In this document: positions 1-7,670 of the stretch, one piece after another | Layout: each line of letters opens with the position of its first letter | How positions within the stretch are numbered: position 1 is the stretch's first letter | Position numbers and translations under genes: made by a program | Notes under the pieces: generated by a model | What the model was told of the DNA's origin: nothing | Seen by the model: only the letters and a program-made list of their open reading frames with translations | The model's database searches: none | DNA from: DASCNA01 sp036011305 | GTDB taxonomy: Bacteria > Verrucomicrobiota > Lentisphaeria > Victivallales > GWF2-38-69 | Length of the DNA: 13,158 nucleotides | Direction: 5' to 3' | NCBI GenBank assembly: GCA_036011305.1 | Contig: DASCNA010000243.1 | Span: 1-13,158, forward strand

Positions 1-1
1 C

Positions 2-2694
2 AAACAATTAGAAATCCCAATTGTAGCTACTGTTGACTTACCTTATAGAGAAGCAACCAAAACACATCATAAAAAACTAATATTTGAATATTTAAATTTT
101 TCAAAATTCAGTAACGCATTACCAGTATTTAAATCTTGGATGAAAAAGAAAATAGATGAAGGTTTCATTCTGGTTGATGAAATTTATCCCCTAGCGGAAC
201 AATTTCTTATTCAGAACAGAATTATGCTTCCAACAAAATATAAATTAAAAAGAGAAATTAATTCTATTTGTTTCCAACAGCAAGAATTGATTTTTAATTG
301 CATCTATAAGAAAATACCTAAACAGATAATTCCAATTTTAGATCAGGTCCTTGAAGTTATTGAAGATGAACAGTGTTCCTGGTTCCAAAAATTTAAAGAA
401 TATCCTGGATCTTCAACAATAACTCAACTAAAAGATTATCATATTAAGATATGATAAAATAAGTCAGATAGATTTAACTCAAATAAACTTTTCGAATATC
501 TCTCCAGCCTTCGGTAAACATTTATACAAGTTAGGAAAATACTATGATGCTAGGGATATTAAACGTTTCAGGCCTCATAAACGATATGCATTTTTATTGG
601 CCTTTATAAAAGAAGCAAGAAAAGTTTTAGCTGACTACATAATAGAAATGCATGATCAATATGTATCCAATATTTGTAGAGAGTGCAAAAATATACATGA
701 AAACCAAATGAGGCAATTTAAAAGCAGAAATGAGAAAGCAATAGATTGCATAGAAAAACTTGTTGATTACTTATTGTGTCAGGAAGATTCAGCTGTATTA
801 AATCTTACAGACATCTATAAAAAAACATCAGAAAAACAGTTTATAAAAAATGCAAGAAATGACATGCGAGAATATAAAATAATCAGTAAATTTGGATATG
901 CCAATTTATTACAAAATAGATATACCAGTATGCGACGTTATTTTCCAGAATTCTTAAAGTTGCCAATGGAGGCGGAAAAAGGAAGTTCTATTTTATTAAA
1001 TGCCATAAAACTACTAAATACTCTGGATAACAAGCATACAATTTTACATGATAATATTGGGTTTATTGATATTTTAGATAATAAAATCAGATCTTCTATC
1101 TATGATAAAAACGGTAAAATTAAAAGAAGCCTATGGGAAATAGGTTTGGCTATAGCAATAAGGGATAACTTTCGATCAGGGAATATTTTTCTCTCTGAAA
1201 GCAATAAACATGTTTCTTTTTGGGATTTGATATATAACGAAAAACAATGGGAATATGAAAAAGAGAAAGCATACATAAAGCTTAAATTAGAAAAGGAACC
1301 TGTTAAAGCCATTAAAAAGTTGTGTGATACTTATGACCAAACCGCATTAAATGTTTCTAATATAATATTAAAAAATGATTTTGCTGAAGTTAAAAATGGA
1401 AAATTAAAGTTTAAAAAACAAGAACCTGCAGATGCCCCGGAAGATGTCAAAAGAATACAATCACTTATATCTTCTTACCTGCCAAAAATAAAAATAGAAC
1501 AGCTTATTATAGATGTAGATAGGTTGACTGGTTTTACCAAGTTTTTTACACCTTTGCACGGTCAAAAAAGTGAACCTAAACTTTTCTATAAAACATTAAT
1601 TGCAAGTATTATTTCTCAAGCTACAAACCTTGGTATTGTAACAATGCAAGATTGTACAACAGATATTTCTGTAGAAATGATGAGGCATACATCTGATACT
1701 TATATAAGAGAAGAAACCATAAAATCTGCCAATGTTGAAATTGTTAATAAACATAGCATGTTAGAGTTAAGTAGAATACATGGTGAAGGAGATTTCTCAT
1801 CTTCTGATGGTCAAAGATTTGCTGTCACTGCCAGTAGTTTATTGTCATCATTTTATCCACGATATTATGGATATTATGAGAAAGTTCTTGGCATATATAC
1901 TCATACTTCAAATCAGTATTCAGTCTATAATACTAACGTTATCTCTTGTTCTCCTAGAGAATCTCTTTATGTAATTGATGGTCTTTTGGACAATAATACA
2001 ATTCTCTCAATAAAAGAACATACGACTGATACAGAAGGGTATACTGAACATATATTTGCCTTGTGCTACTTGTTAGGAATACAATTTATGCCGAGAATAA
2101 AAAATTTAAAATCCCAACAATTATACAGGATAGATAAAAAATAAGAACTTTGAAAATATTGATGAAATATTAAACAAAACAGTAAATCTGTCTCTTATTG
2201 AAGAGCAATGGGATCAAATGGTAAGGATCACTGCATCTCTTAAAAATAAAATTTCTCCTGCACATGAGGTAATTAGAAGACTTTCTAAAGGTGTTCACTC
2301 AGATAACTTATCTAAAGCTTTTTCGCAACTTGGAAGACTGGTAAAATCAGAATTTATTTTAAGATATATTTCAGATGAAAAATTAAGACAAAAAATTCAA
2401 AAACAACTAAATAAAGGAGAGCATAGGCATGCTCTTTCAAGATGGATATTTTTTGCAAATCAAGGGAAATTTCAAACTGGTGATTATGAGGAAATAATGA
2501 ATAAAGCAAGCTGCTTAAGTTTGGTATCTAATGCTGTTCTCTACTGGAATACTATAAAAATTAATGAAATTATAAATCAACTCAAAAAAAATGGAGAGAG
2601 AATAAGCGATAAAACTTTATCACATATTTCTCTACTGCCATATAAACATATTGTTCCAATGGGAACATATTTTATAGATTCTGATTTAAAGTGA
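2..2694 (+). pseudogene. tnpA: Tn3-family transposase (TnpA), 5' partial, two frame disruptions
   Basis: Transposase for replicative (cointegrate) transposition of Tn3-family elements. Coding continues from before the window: frame 2 is open from base 2 to the stop at 452-454. The protein then continues in frame 3 (RYDKISQIDL..., shift somewhere in 432-456) through 2144, and again in frame 1 from about 2145 (NFENIDEILNK...) to 2694. Both changes are +1; the second follows an A6 run at 2136-2141, typical of a one-base gain. Joined, the pieces give about 895 residues, so roughly 80-110 N-terminal residues lie outside. Family marks are SSSDGQRF (first catalytic Asp, codon 1806-1808), EHTTDTEGYTEHIF (second Asp, codon 2028-2030) and, after the second shift, LNKGEHRHALSR with the probable third acidic residue (codon 2419-2421), then SNAVLYWNT. 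A natural protein cannot be made in one frame, so it is probably inactive unless the shifts are sequencing errors in A-rich runs. Confidence 0.9.
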
Positions 2695-3170
2695 GTAGAT
2701 GTGGATTTATACGGTTTGAAAGTAAAATATTAATTCAGACCGTAAATTTTGACACGAATGCTCCCGCTACCCCTAGTCCTGCAAATGATAGTGTTTATAT
2801 GCAGCCAATAGAAATGTTTAAATCAGAAAAACACTATTATTCAACAATATTTCATGAATTAACCCATTCGACAGGCCATGCAAGCAGATTAAAAAGGTTA
2901 GAAAATGATTCTTTAAAATTTGGTTCAAAAACTTATGCAAAAGAAGAATTGTTAGCCGATTTGGGTGCAGCTTTTTTAATGTCAGAAGCTAACTTGGTAG
3001 TAGATATTAAAAACAGAGCTGCTTATATACAAAACTGGTTAACTGTTTTAAAAAATGATAAGAGATTAATTCTTACCGCTGCCGGGAAAGCTGAAAAAGC
3101 TGTAAATTATATTTTAAATAGAAAATTAGAAACTAAAAAAGATCGTAGTAAAGAACATAAAGCTGCATAA
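2691..3170 (+). pseudogene. ArdC-like antirestriction protein, C-terminal zincin domain, 5' end replaced by transposon
   Basis: The frame reads 159 residues from GTG 2691, but about the first 28 are encoded by the Tn3 end (the terminal repeat stops at 2773). From residue ~32 on it matches the C-terminal metallopeptidase-like domain of ArdC-type antirestriction/plasmid proteins: YMQPIEMFKSEKHYYSTIF, HELTH at 55-59 with GH at 62-63 (HExxHxxGH zinc site), KEELLADLGAAF around 85-95 supplying the third ligand, and AYIQNWLTVLKNDKR at 111-125, a hallmark of the family. The N-terminal ssDNA-binding domain, roughly half of a normal protein, is missing. Such proteins are carried by conjugative elements and protect incoming DNA from restriction; here the domain is probably a remnant, though translation from the overlapping GTG after the transposase stop is possible. 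It is followed directly by a strong terminator. Confidence 0.8.
2736..2773. repeat. Tn3-type 38-bp terminal inverted repeat (right end)
   Basis: The 38 bases start CAGACCGTAAATTTTGAC and end GCTACCCC. Aligned by eye without gaps to the classical 38-bp Tn3 end as I remember it (inward-to-outward, ...ACGTGAGTTTTCG...GACCCC), about half of the positions match. The matches include the internal CGTnAnTTTT block, which is the transposase-binding part, and the terminal CCCC. It lies 42 bp beyond the transposase stop, the usual place for a TnpA-proximal end. It also supplies codons to the chimeric open frame 2691-3170. Confidence 0.7.
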
Positions 3171-3206
3171 AACTAAGGCAGCTTTATCGCTGTCTTAGTT
3201 TATTTA
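3171..3206 (+). terminator. Rho-independent terminator of the ArdC-like gene
   Basis: It starts one base after the stop codon at 3168-3170. Arms AACTAAGGCAGC and GCTGTCTTAGTT pair over 12 positions (one G-U) around the loop TTTATC, and are followed by TATTT on the + strand. The A-rich left side means it may also act on transcripts from the other strand. Confidence 0.75.
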
Positions 3207-3208
3207 AA

Positions 3209-3264
3209 CGCCCTCTGATTCACCCAGGTAAATTCTTTTGAATATACCTGGCTTCCATCAGACC
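3209..3264. repeat. Hairpin-forming repeat, copy 1 (copy 2 at 12116-12171)
   Basis: The 56 bp match 12116-12171 at 50 positions. Both copies fold into an outer stem (TCTGAT/ATCAGA here), an inner stem (CCAGGTA/TACCTGG at 3224-3230 and 3245-3251) and a capping ATTC/GAAT stem around a T-rich loop. On the minus strand it can encode WRSDGSQVYSKEFTWVNQRA, similar to residues 45-65 of the 89-residue protein at 12041-12310. An upstream in-frame TAG and a downstream TAA close the frame, so as a gene it is only a fragment. It sits directly behind the ArdC-like terminator. Confidence 0.75.
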
Positions 3265-3447
3265 GCCAAGCCCCATAGGTGTTAACCTAATACCATAACC
3301 TGCTTATACAGAAGAAATGAAACACTAATAATTATAATATTCTAGATTGATTTATATGTAATGGCAAAACCTTGACCATCTTTTTAGTTTAAAATTGGGT
3401 TCTATATTTTTATTTTCTAAAGTAATAATATAAAAGGAGATCAAAAA

Positions 3448-3492
3448 ATGAGCAGAGGTGGTTTAATGGTAAAGGAATATTTTCTAATCTAA
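3448..3492 (+). CDS. Possible 14-residue peptide with a strong ribosome site
   Basis: The ATG at 3448 has the strongest Shine-Dalgarno sequence I see in the window, AAGGAGAT at 3434-3441 with six bases of spacing. It opens a very short frame, MSRGGLMVKEYFLI, ending at TAA 3490-3492. I do not recognise the peptide. It could be a leader peptide, a small functional peptide or the surviving start of a gene cut by rearrangement; the following 50 bases show no continuation that I could match. It faces the minus-strand Cys-repeat gene at 3544-3870, so the two would be transcribed towards each other. Confidence 0.35.
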   Translation: MSRGGLMVKEYFLI

Positions 3493-3543
3493 TTATTTGT
3501 GTGTATCATAGACATGGTTGACAGTTTTTAAGCTGCTTTAATT

Positions 3544-3870
3544 TTAGTTACTCCCATCAATTCCTACTGAACAACCTACTGCAACTATACTTCCAGTATT
3601 GCATGTTTCCCATCCGTTAGCAGAACTCCCTGAACGGCACCATCCATCTGCAGGGGTGATGCCTGGAGTACAATCACCTCCTGAAGCACCATTAGTGCCA
3701 CCAAAACATGTAGCAGTGGCATTTACACCATCCTCACAATGAGGATTAGCAGAAGTTCCTTCATTGCACATCTCTCCAGTAGTAGTCAAAGCACTGCTAC
3801 CTGGACCAGAACAAATCATAATCGTATTATCTGTATTTAGCTTACAAAGTTTTGGACTTTTATATTTCAT
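3544..3870 (-). CDS. Cys-repeat peptide, candidate RiPP precursor
   Basis: A 108-residue protein if started at ATG 3870, preferred because AGAGGT lies 4 bases upstream; an upstream ATG at 3963 would add 31 unrelated-looking residues. Residues 1-18 (MKYKSPKLCKLNTDNTIM) look like a leader. The rest is a tandem array of units beginning CxxG, with Cys at 35, 45, 55, 67, 78, 90 and 100 (plus a first degenerate unit at Cys20), spaced 10-12 residues apart, usually followed by Ala 2-4 residues after the Gly: CNEGTSA, CEDGVNA, CFGGTNGA, CTPGITPA, CRSGSSA, CNTGSIVA, CSVGIDG. There is no signal peptide or membrane segment. Regular Cys-repeat peptides with a MKYKxPK-like start are typical of ribosomally made, enzyme-modified peptides, often handled by radical-SAM/SPASM enzymes. 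No such enzyme or exporter gene is in the window, so function is inference; an orphan gene cut from its cluster by the nearby transposons is possible. Confidence 0.6.
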   Translation of the reverse strand: MKYKSPKLCKLNTDNTIMICSGPGSSALTTTGEMCNEGTSANPHCEDGVNATATCFGGTNGASGGDCTPGITPADGWCRSGSSANGWETCNTGSIVAVGCSVGIDGSN

Positions 3871-4190
3871 AACGACCTCTATAGCACAATTTTTATTAAC
3901 TCTATAAATATTATCACATCTTGCAAATAAAATCCATGAGTACTTACCTGACAGATGGAACAAATTAAGAAATCAAAACTAGAAATATAACAGAATTTAA
4001 TGCCTAAAATGATAGCCGACTAGCACGGTGCAGATTTTACCCTTACATTTATATTAAATTCTTTATTTTTTTAAGCGAGAATAAAGAAAGCTATAACAAT
4101 TGTAAAGATGATTTCCAGTGTGATGATTTACTCAACTATGACAGTATATTTTATGTTATAGGAAAAAATAGAATATAAAGGAATTATTTA

Positions 4191-5593
4191 ATGAATGTTA
4201 AAAAAAACACCAACTTTCTGCCGATATTTTTAAGGAATTAATAACTAGAGAAGAGGTGTTAAATATTGCTAAAAAAACAAAATTTTTACAACGCAAAGGA
4301 GGCAAAATAGACTGTTACGACTTATTGTTGACCTTAGTTTTTAGGACAGCTTCCTCATTACCAATCGGTTTAGGTCTATTAACTACTTTTTTAAACTGTC
4401 TTGTTAGCAGAACTGCTTTGCATAAAAAATTTAATGAACGATCAGTTTTATTCTTCAAAAAATGTTTATTCCTAGTAATGAGCAAACGCTTAACAGAGAG
4501 TATGGCTCCAGATATTTCAGTTTTTAATAAATTTAACGAAGTAATGATTATTGATAGTAGTCGTTGGGATATACCAGATCACATGAGTTGGTTATTTGCT
4601 GGCTATGGTGGTTCAGCATCCAAGGCCAATTGTAAAATACAACTATGTTATGATTATAAAACAGGAGAAGCAAAAATTATACAAGCTACGAGAGGTACTA
4701 TAGCAGATCAGAAATATGGAAGAGCTTTGCCAATCATAGCATCTACAGGTATGCTTTTTATATTTGATCTTGGGTATTGGGTTTTTGATATACTAAAGGA
4801 TATTAGAGATAAGAAAGCATTTTTTTTGAGTAGATATAGAACCCAGGTAGAATTATGGATTTTTGATAAAAATGATAAACCTGTACGTTTAAATTTTATT
4901 GAATGGTTAAATGGCCAACAAAAGAATGCTGTTGAATTACAGGCATATATACAAAAGTACAAAGAATATTTACCTGTAAGAGTAATAGCATGGAAGATAC
5001 CAGAAGAAATAGCAAATCGTAGAAGAATGGATTTAAAATATAAAGCTCAAAAGAAGGGAAGGACTCCTAAAAGTCACTCTCTTGCTTTCTGCTCGTGGTC
5101 GGTATTTGCAACAAATGCAGATGATTCATTGATATCAGGAGAGATGATTAGAACATGTTATAGAATAAGGTGGAACATAGAATTAATATTTAAAGCCTGG
5201 AAAAGTGTTCTTAATATTCATAAAACAAATGTCAGAACTAACACTAATAGGTTCAGATCTGAATTGTATGCAAAATTGATTCTTACTGTTATAATACATA
5301 GATTGTATAAATATATTCATTTACTTATGTGGAAGGATGAGAAAAGAGAATTGAGTATAGACAAATTTTGGAAATATATGGCTTCAAATAAACAAAAACT
5401 GCATGAAATGTATAAACAGGGAGTCAATAATTTTATCAATTATATTAATCAAACTCTTACTCATATAATCATGTCATGCAAAAAGCATCACCAAAAAAGT
5501 AGACATACCTCCTTACAAATGATTGATAATATGTTGGGTGATATACTGCCAATAAAGGTTAAAGTTTATGTTTACAATAAGGCCTATAAGTAG
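4191..5593 (+). CDS. IS4-family transposase, frame change at A8 near the start, 3' end altered by MITE
   Basis: DDE transposase of an IS4-family insertion sequence. Numbering from GTG 4256 gives 445 residues, with the catalytic triad in the usual settings: MIIDSSRWD (first Asp), LFIFDLGYW (second Asp) and the Y-2-R-3-E-6-K signature YRIRWNIELIFKAWKS (Glu). The family's N-terminus actually seems to extend upstream: the frame is open back to 4202 (KKHQLSADIFKELITREE), and ATG 4191 (MNVKK) has AAGGA eight bases ahead but is in frame 3. An A8 run followed by C at 4200-4208 joins the two frames by a -1 shift, giving about 467 residues. It may be a real indel or a slippery A-AAA-AAC site. The last codons and stop (KAYK, TAG 5591-5593) come from the inserted MITE; removing it restores ...NKANFMMR then TAG. 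I could not identify convincing ends of the IS. Confidence 0.88.
4200..4208 (+). promoter_or_regulatory. A8-C homopolymer, possible -1 slippery site in transposase gene
   Basis: From ATG 4191 the codons read ATG AAT GTT AAA AAA AAC ACC, so the heptamer A-AAA-AAC is in the register used for -1 slippage. A -1 shift here enters the long transposase frame. Programmed shifting is well known in IS1 and IS3 families but not usual in IS4, so a plain one-base loss is the simpler reading. Confidence 0.3.
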
Positions 5594-5962
5594 CGTAGGG
5601 TTCGTGAAGTGCCATCTGTGATTTTTTGAGTTCCTTGTTATGTCTATGTAATTGTACTTATAGGATTTGTAGTATTTATATTGCGCATAATCGTAACAGT
5701 TAACGATATTGTTATGTTATAAGTTCCGTTACATCAACTTATAGGTACTACTATTTGTATTTAGTTTAAACATAAGAGAATGTAATAAAGCCTAAACAGT
5801 TACCGTTACATTTTAGAAATTGAACTATTTTGCATAAAAAATTGGATTTTCAATAATAATTACAAAGTATAAAAATTTAAATATTCATTTTTTAGCAGTA
5901 TAACACATTGTAATAACGTGTGTTATAAATGTTGGCACTTCACGGGCTCTACGCTACTTATA
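5585..5962. mobile_element. MITE-like non-coding element with 30-bp terminal repeats and GGCC duplication
   Basis: 378 bp bounded by inverted repeats at 5585-5614 and 5933-5962, which match at 27 of 30 positions and start TATAAGTAGCGTAG on their outer sides. Both outer flanks are GGCC (5581-5584 and 5963-5966), fitting a 4-bp target duplication. The interior is AT-rich with no coding frame. Removing the element and one GGCC joins the transposase frame cleanly (AAT AAG GCC AAT TTT ATG ATG AGG TAG), which supports a recent insertion into the last codons of the IS4-family gene. The mobilising transposase is not identifiable from the ends; none is in the window that obviously matches. Confidence 0.85.
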
Positions 5963-5965
5963 GGC

Positions 5966-6302
5966 CAATTTTATGATGAGGTAGAAAAATTACCCAAAAA
6001 TGCCATTATTTTTATTGATTTTGTGTAAAAAATGATGATTTTAGTTCCGCCTTTATACATTATCGGAAATCAATATTCTCTTTCTAATTACTTAAGTTTG
6101 TTATAAATATGTCAATTTTGCGTCAGAGCGCAAGTTCCTTACCCAAGGGCCTATTTTAAGAAATACATTCGCTTTCCATAAAAACTGCAATAATCATTTT
6201 TTAAAATATTCAGGTTCAAATACTGTAATATTAACACTGGGCATTTTAGTGTACAATTTTTATAGTTCGCATTACTGTGCGGAAGGCGAACTATAATGAA
6301 GA
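5966..6302. other. Non-coding stretch between MITE and toxin gene
   Basis: It holds the displaced transposase 3' codons and stop (to about 5986), presumably the unseen right end of that IS, and a 35-bp hairpin at 6261-6295. I see no gene. Confidence 0.5.
6261..6295. repeat. 35-bp inverted repeat downstream of toxin gene
   Basis: Perfect 10-bp arms TATAGTTCGC and GCGAACTATA enclose 15 bases; an alternative inner pairing (TTCGCA with TGCGGAA) is possible. It lies seven bases past the toxin stop on the minus strand. There is no T-run after the stem in that direction, so it is a poor terminator; it may be a recombination or processing site. Confidence 0.5.
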
Positions 6303-6866
6303 TTATTTTGTGTTGAATACTTTTATCATTTGTGTCTGGTTCTTTTCTTTCTGCAAAAAATAAAACCCGTGTTTCTTGTAGTAAGAAATTAATCTGTTCT
6401 CATCTTTACATTCTAGTAATATAATTCTACCGCCTATTAGATGCTGTACAGACTTAAAAACACTATATACATTCTCTAAAATTATTGCTAAATTTATTTG
6501 ATTATCAAAGGCATAATTTTTTCCTACTTGCCCTAATAACAACGTTCTAACCTCTGTTGCATTTCTCGATATTCCATCAATTTTTTTTACCATTGATTTT
6601 GATATCTTATTGTCTTCTACAGAGATTTTAATATCAATTTCTTTGAAAGAGATTGTAAAATATGCTAAAAGTCCTTTGCTAATATTTTCTTTATCAAAAA
6701 TTAAATATGTTCTAGAGTTATGTGTCTCTTCAAATCTTTTTGCATTCTTTTTTAGAAACCTTTCAACATCTTTATCTCTATGACAGGAAAAAGCATCTAA
6801 AATATTCTGGTAGTTCTTTGGCAGAGAAGTTATTAAATCTTCGAGTTTGATAATGAGCGTTTTAAT
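6303..6866 (-). CDS. GNAT-family acetyltransferase, probable toxin of a toxin-antitoxin pair, non-canonical start
   Basis: Acetyl-CoA-dependent N-acetyltransferase fold; in this gene arrangement such proteins typically act as toxins that acetylate charged tRNA. The frame is open from the TGA at 6870-6872 down to the stop at 6303-6305, about 187 codons. No ATG, GTG or TTG occurs until residue 92 (6593), which is already past the N-terminal half of the fold (KLEDLITSLPKNYQNILDAF, later YLIFDKENISKGLLAYFTISF). Candidate starts are ATT 6866, nine bases after AAAAGG, or ATT 6854 (IIKLEDL). Acetyl-CoA loop: LLGQVGKNY at 110-118 (QxxGxN); then GGRIILLECKDENRLISYYKKHGFYFL, a typical GNAT C-terminal motif. 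It overlaps the 3' end of the antitoxin gene, consistent with translational coupling. Either it uses a rare ATT start or the start codon has been lost and the toxin silenced. Confidence 0.75.
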   Translation of the reverse strand: MKTLIIKLEDLITSLPKNYQNILDAFSCHRDKDVERFLKKNAKRFEETHNSRTYLIFDKENISKGLLAYFTISFKEIDIKISVEDNKISKSMVKKIDGISRNATEVRTLLLGQVGKNYAFDNQINLAIILENVYSVFKSVQHLIGGRIILLECKDENRLISYYKKHGFYFLQKEKNQTQMIKVFNTK

Positions 6867-7009
6867 AGATCAATACCTTTTCTAGATTCAAGGTCAATGG
6901 CTCTAGTTTTTACCCTGAATGGGCGTGAAGATTCCATTGCAGTACTTAACCTTTCTACTGCATTCTTATCTTTAATAATAAATCTTTTTCTAAAAGAAGA
7001 TGTTGCCAT
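6833..7009 (-). CDS. Small antitoxin of the GNAT toxin-antitoxin pair
   Basis: 58 residues from ATG 7009 (MATSSFRKRFIIKDKNAVERL...), chosen because AAAGGA lies seven bases upstream; an earlier start at 7039 adds ten residues without a ribosome site. It is highly basic, with a short N-terminal beta-like stretch (SSFRKRFIIKD) followed by a helix (KNAVERLSTAME). This resembles small proteins that pair with GNAT genes in other bacteria (MATSSFxKxFxIKDxxAV type), which I recall only as a pattern. The gene comes first, overlaps the toxin gene, and has its own promoter, as expected for an antitoxin that neutralises the toxin and represses the operon. Confidence 0.7.
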   Translation of the reverse strand: MATSSFRKRFIIKDKNAVERLSTAMESSRPFRVKTRAIDLESRKGIDLLKRSLSNSKI

Positions 7010-7043
7010 TGTTGATTCCTTTATATAAATATAATACACTCAT

Positions 7044-7071
7044 ACAATACCTATTATATAGAACTTGTCAA
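7044..7071 (-). promoter_or_regulatory. Sigma-70-type promoter of the antitoxin-toxin operon
   Basis: On the minus strand a perfect -35 TTGACA (7066-7071) is followed by a 16-bp spacer and -10 TATTGT (7044-7049). Transcription would start near 7037, about 28 bases ahead of the antitoxin ATG. Confidence 0.6.
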
Positions 7072-7072
7072 C

Positions 7073-7670
7073 CTTTTTAAATATCCCACTATCCAAGAAG
7101 TATTAAAAATATATTTTAAGTGCATGAGTTAGGTTTGTTGAGCTTACTCAAAATATTTATGATTGCCGTATATGTTGCAAATCATAAATGACGCTCCACT
7201 ATACTGTATGTATTGCATGAATCTTTAACTATGCAGTTAGAGTACCCTGTGATTGCACACAACACAACCAATCTATGCATTTTATTTCGTCCAGTATACC
7301 TTGTGCGAATAATTAAAACAGGACTATTTATAATTAGAGCACAAGCTGTGGCCCAATTACCTTTTGGACATATAATTTTATAGATCTTTTATTTTATCAT
7401 ATTGGTTGTTTCTGTGATCTCGCAAAGGGCCATTTACACACGTTACCTTTCCGTACCCATATTATATAAAATTTTTCATTAACAAAGTATTGAAAATAAA
7501 AAGTTAAATGAGTTTTGAAACAATTGCTACGATGTTATTCTTTTGCCCCCCAGTCAAAATTGATTAGCCTCGAAAATTAGATTGTTGTATACAATATGTA
7601 TATAATATATGTGATTAATAAACGTAAATGTCAGTAACTGACAAGAGGATTAATTCAGTATAAATGCATT
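7073..7670. other. Non-coding stretch between toxin-antitoxin operon and hsdS
   Basis: About 600 bp with no supported gene on either strand. Visible structure is a hairpin at 7155-7189, and a perfect 15-bp palindrome TGTCAGTAACTGACA at 7629-7643, suited to a dimeric DNA-binding protein. Confidence 0.5.
7155..7189. repeat. 35-bp inverted repeat upstream of antitoxin promoter
   Basis: Perfect 10-bp arms ATTTATGATT and AATCATAAAT enclose 15 bases; GC pairs extend the stem inward after a one-base bulge. Arm and loop lengths equal those of the inverted repeat at 6261-6295 on the other side of the toxin-antitoxin genes, but the sequences are unrelated. Confidence 0.45.

Larger units (their letters stand above)
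1..2773 (+). mobile_element. Tn3-family transposon, right part ending at its terminal repeat
   Basis: The transposase gene and its downstream terminus form the right part of a Tn3-family transposon; the left end and any resolvase gene lie outside the window. The element ends at 2773, directly after the terminal CCCC. Because the left end is not visible the expected 5-bp target duplication cannot be tested; the right flank starts TAGTC (2774-2778). The element points into an ArdC-like gene, which it interrupts. Confidence 0.75.

Noticed and set aside
1780..1974. 64-codon open frame overlapping the Tn3 transposase
   Set aside because: Out-of-frame shadow over the catalytic Asp region of the transposase.
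3871..3963. N-terminal extension of the Cys-repeat peptide from ATG 3963
   Set aside because: No ribosome site at 3963, while ATG 3870 has AGAGGT close by and gives a leader-like start.
4015..4060. Possible left terminal repeat of the IS4-family element pairing with 6095-6140
   Set aside because: Only scattered matches by eye (GCAC..TGC against GCGC..TG); no flush ends and no target duplication could be defined.
4708..4962. 84-codon minus-strand frame in the IS4-family transposase
   Set aside because: Antisense shadow of the transposase; no independent support.
6261..6295. Hairpin after the toxin stop as an attC site
   Set aside because: The boxes run GTT...AAC, the reverse of attC order, and no bulged inner arms are present.
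7220..7240. CTTTAAC-TATGCA-GTTAGAG as a second attC-like pair
   Set aside because: Only six bases between the boxes, far too short for an attC; no inner arms.
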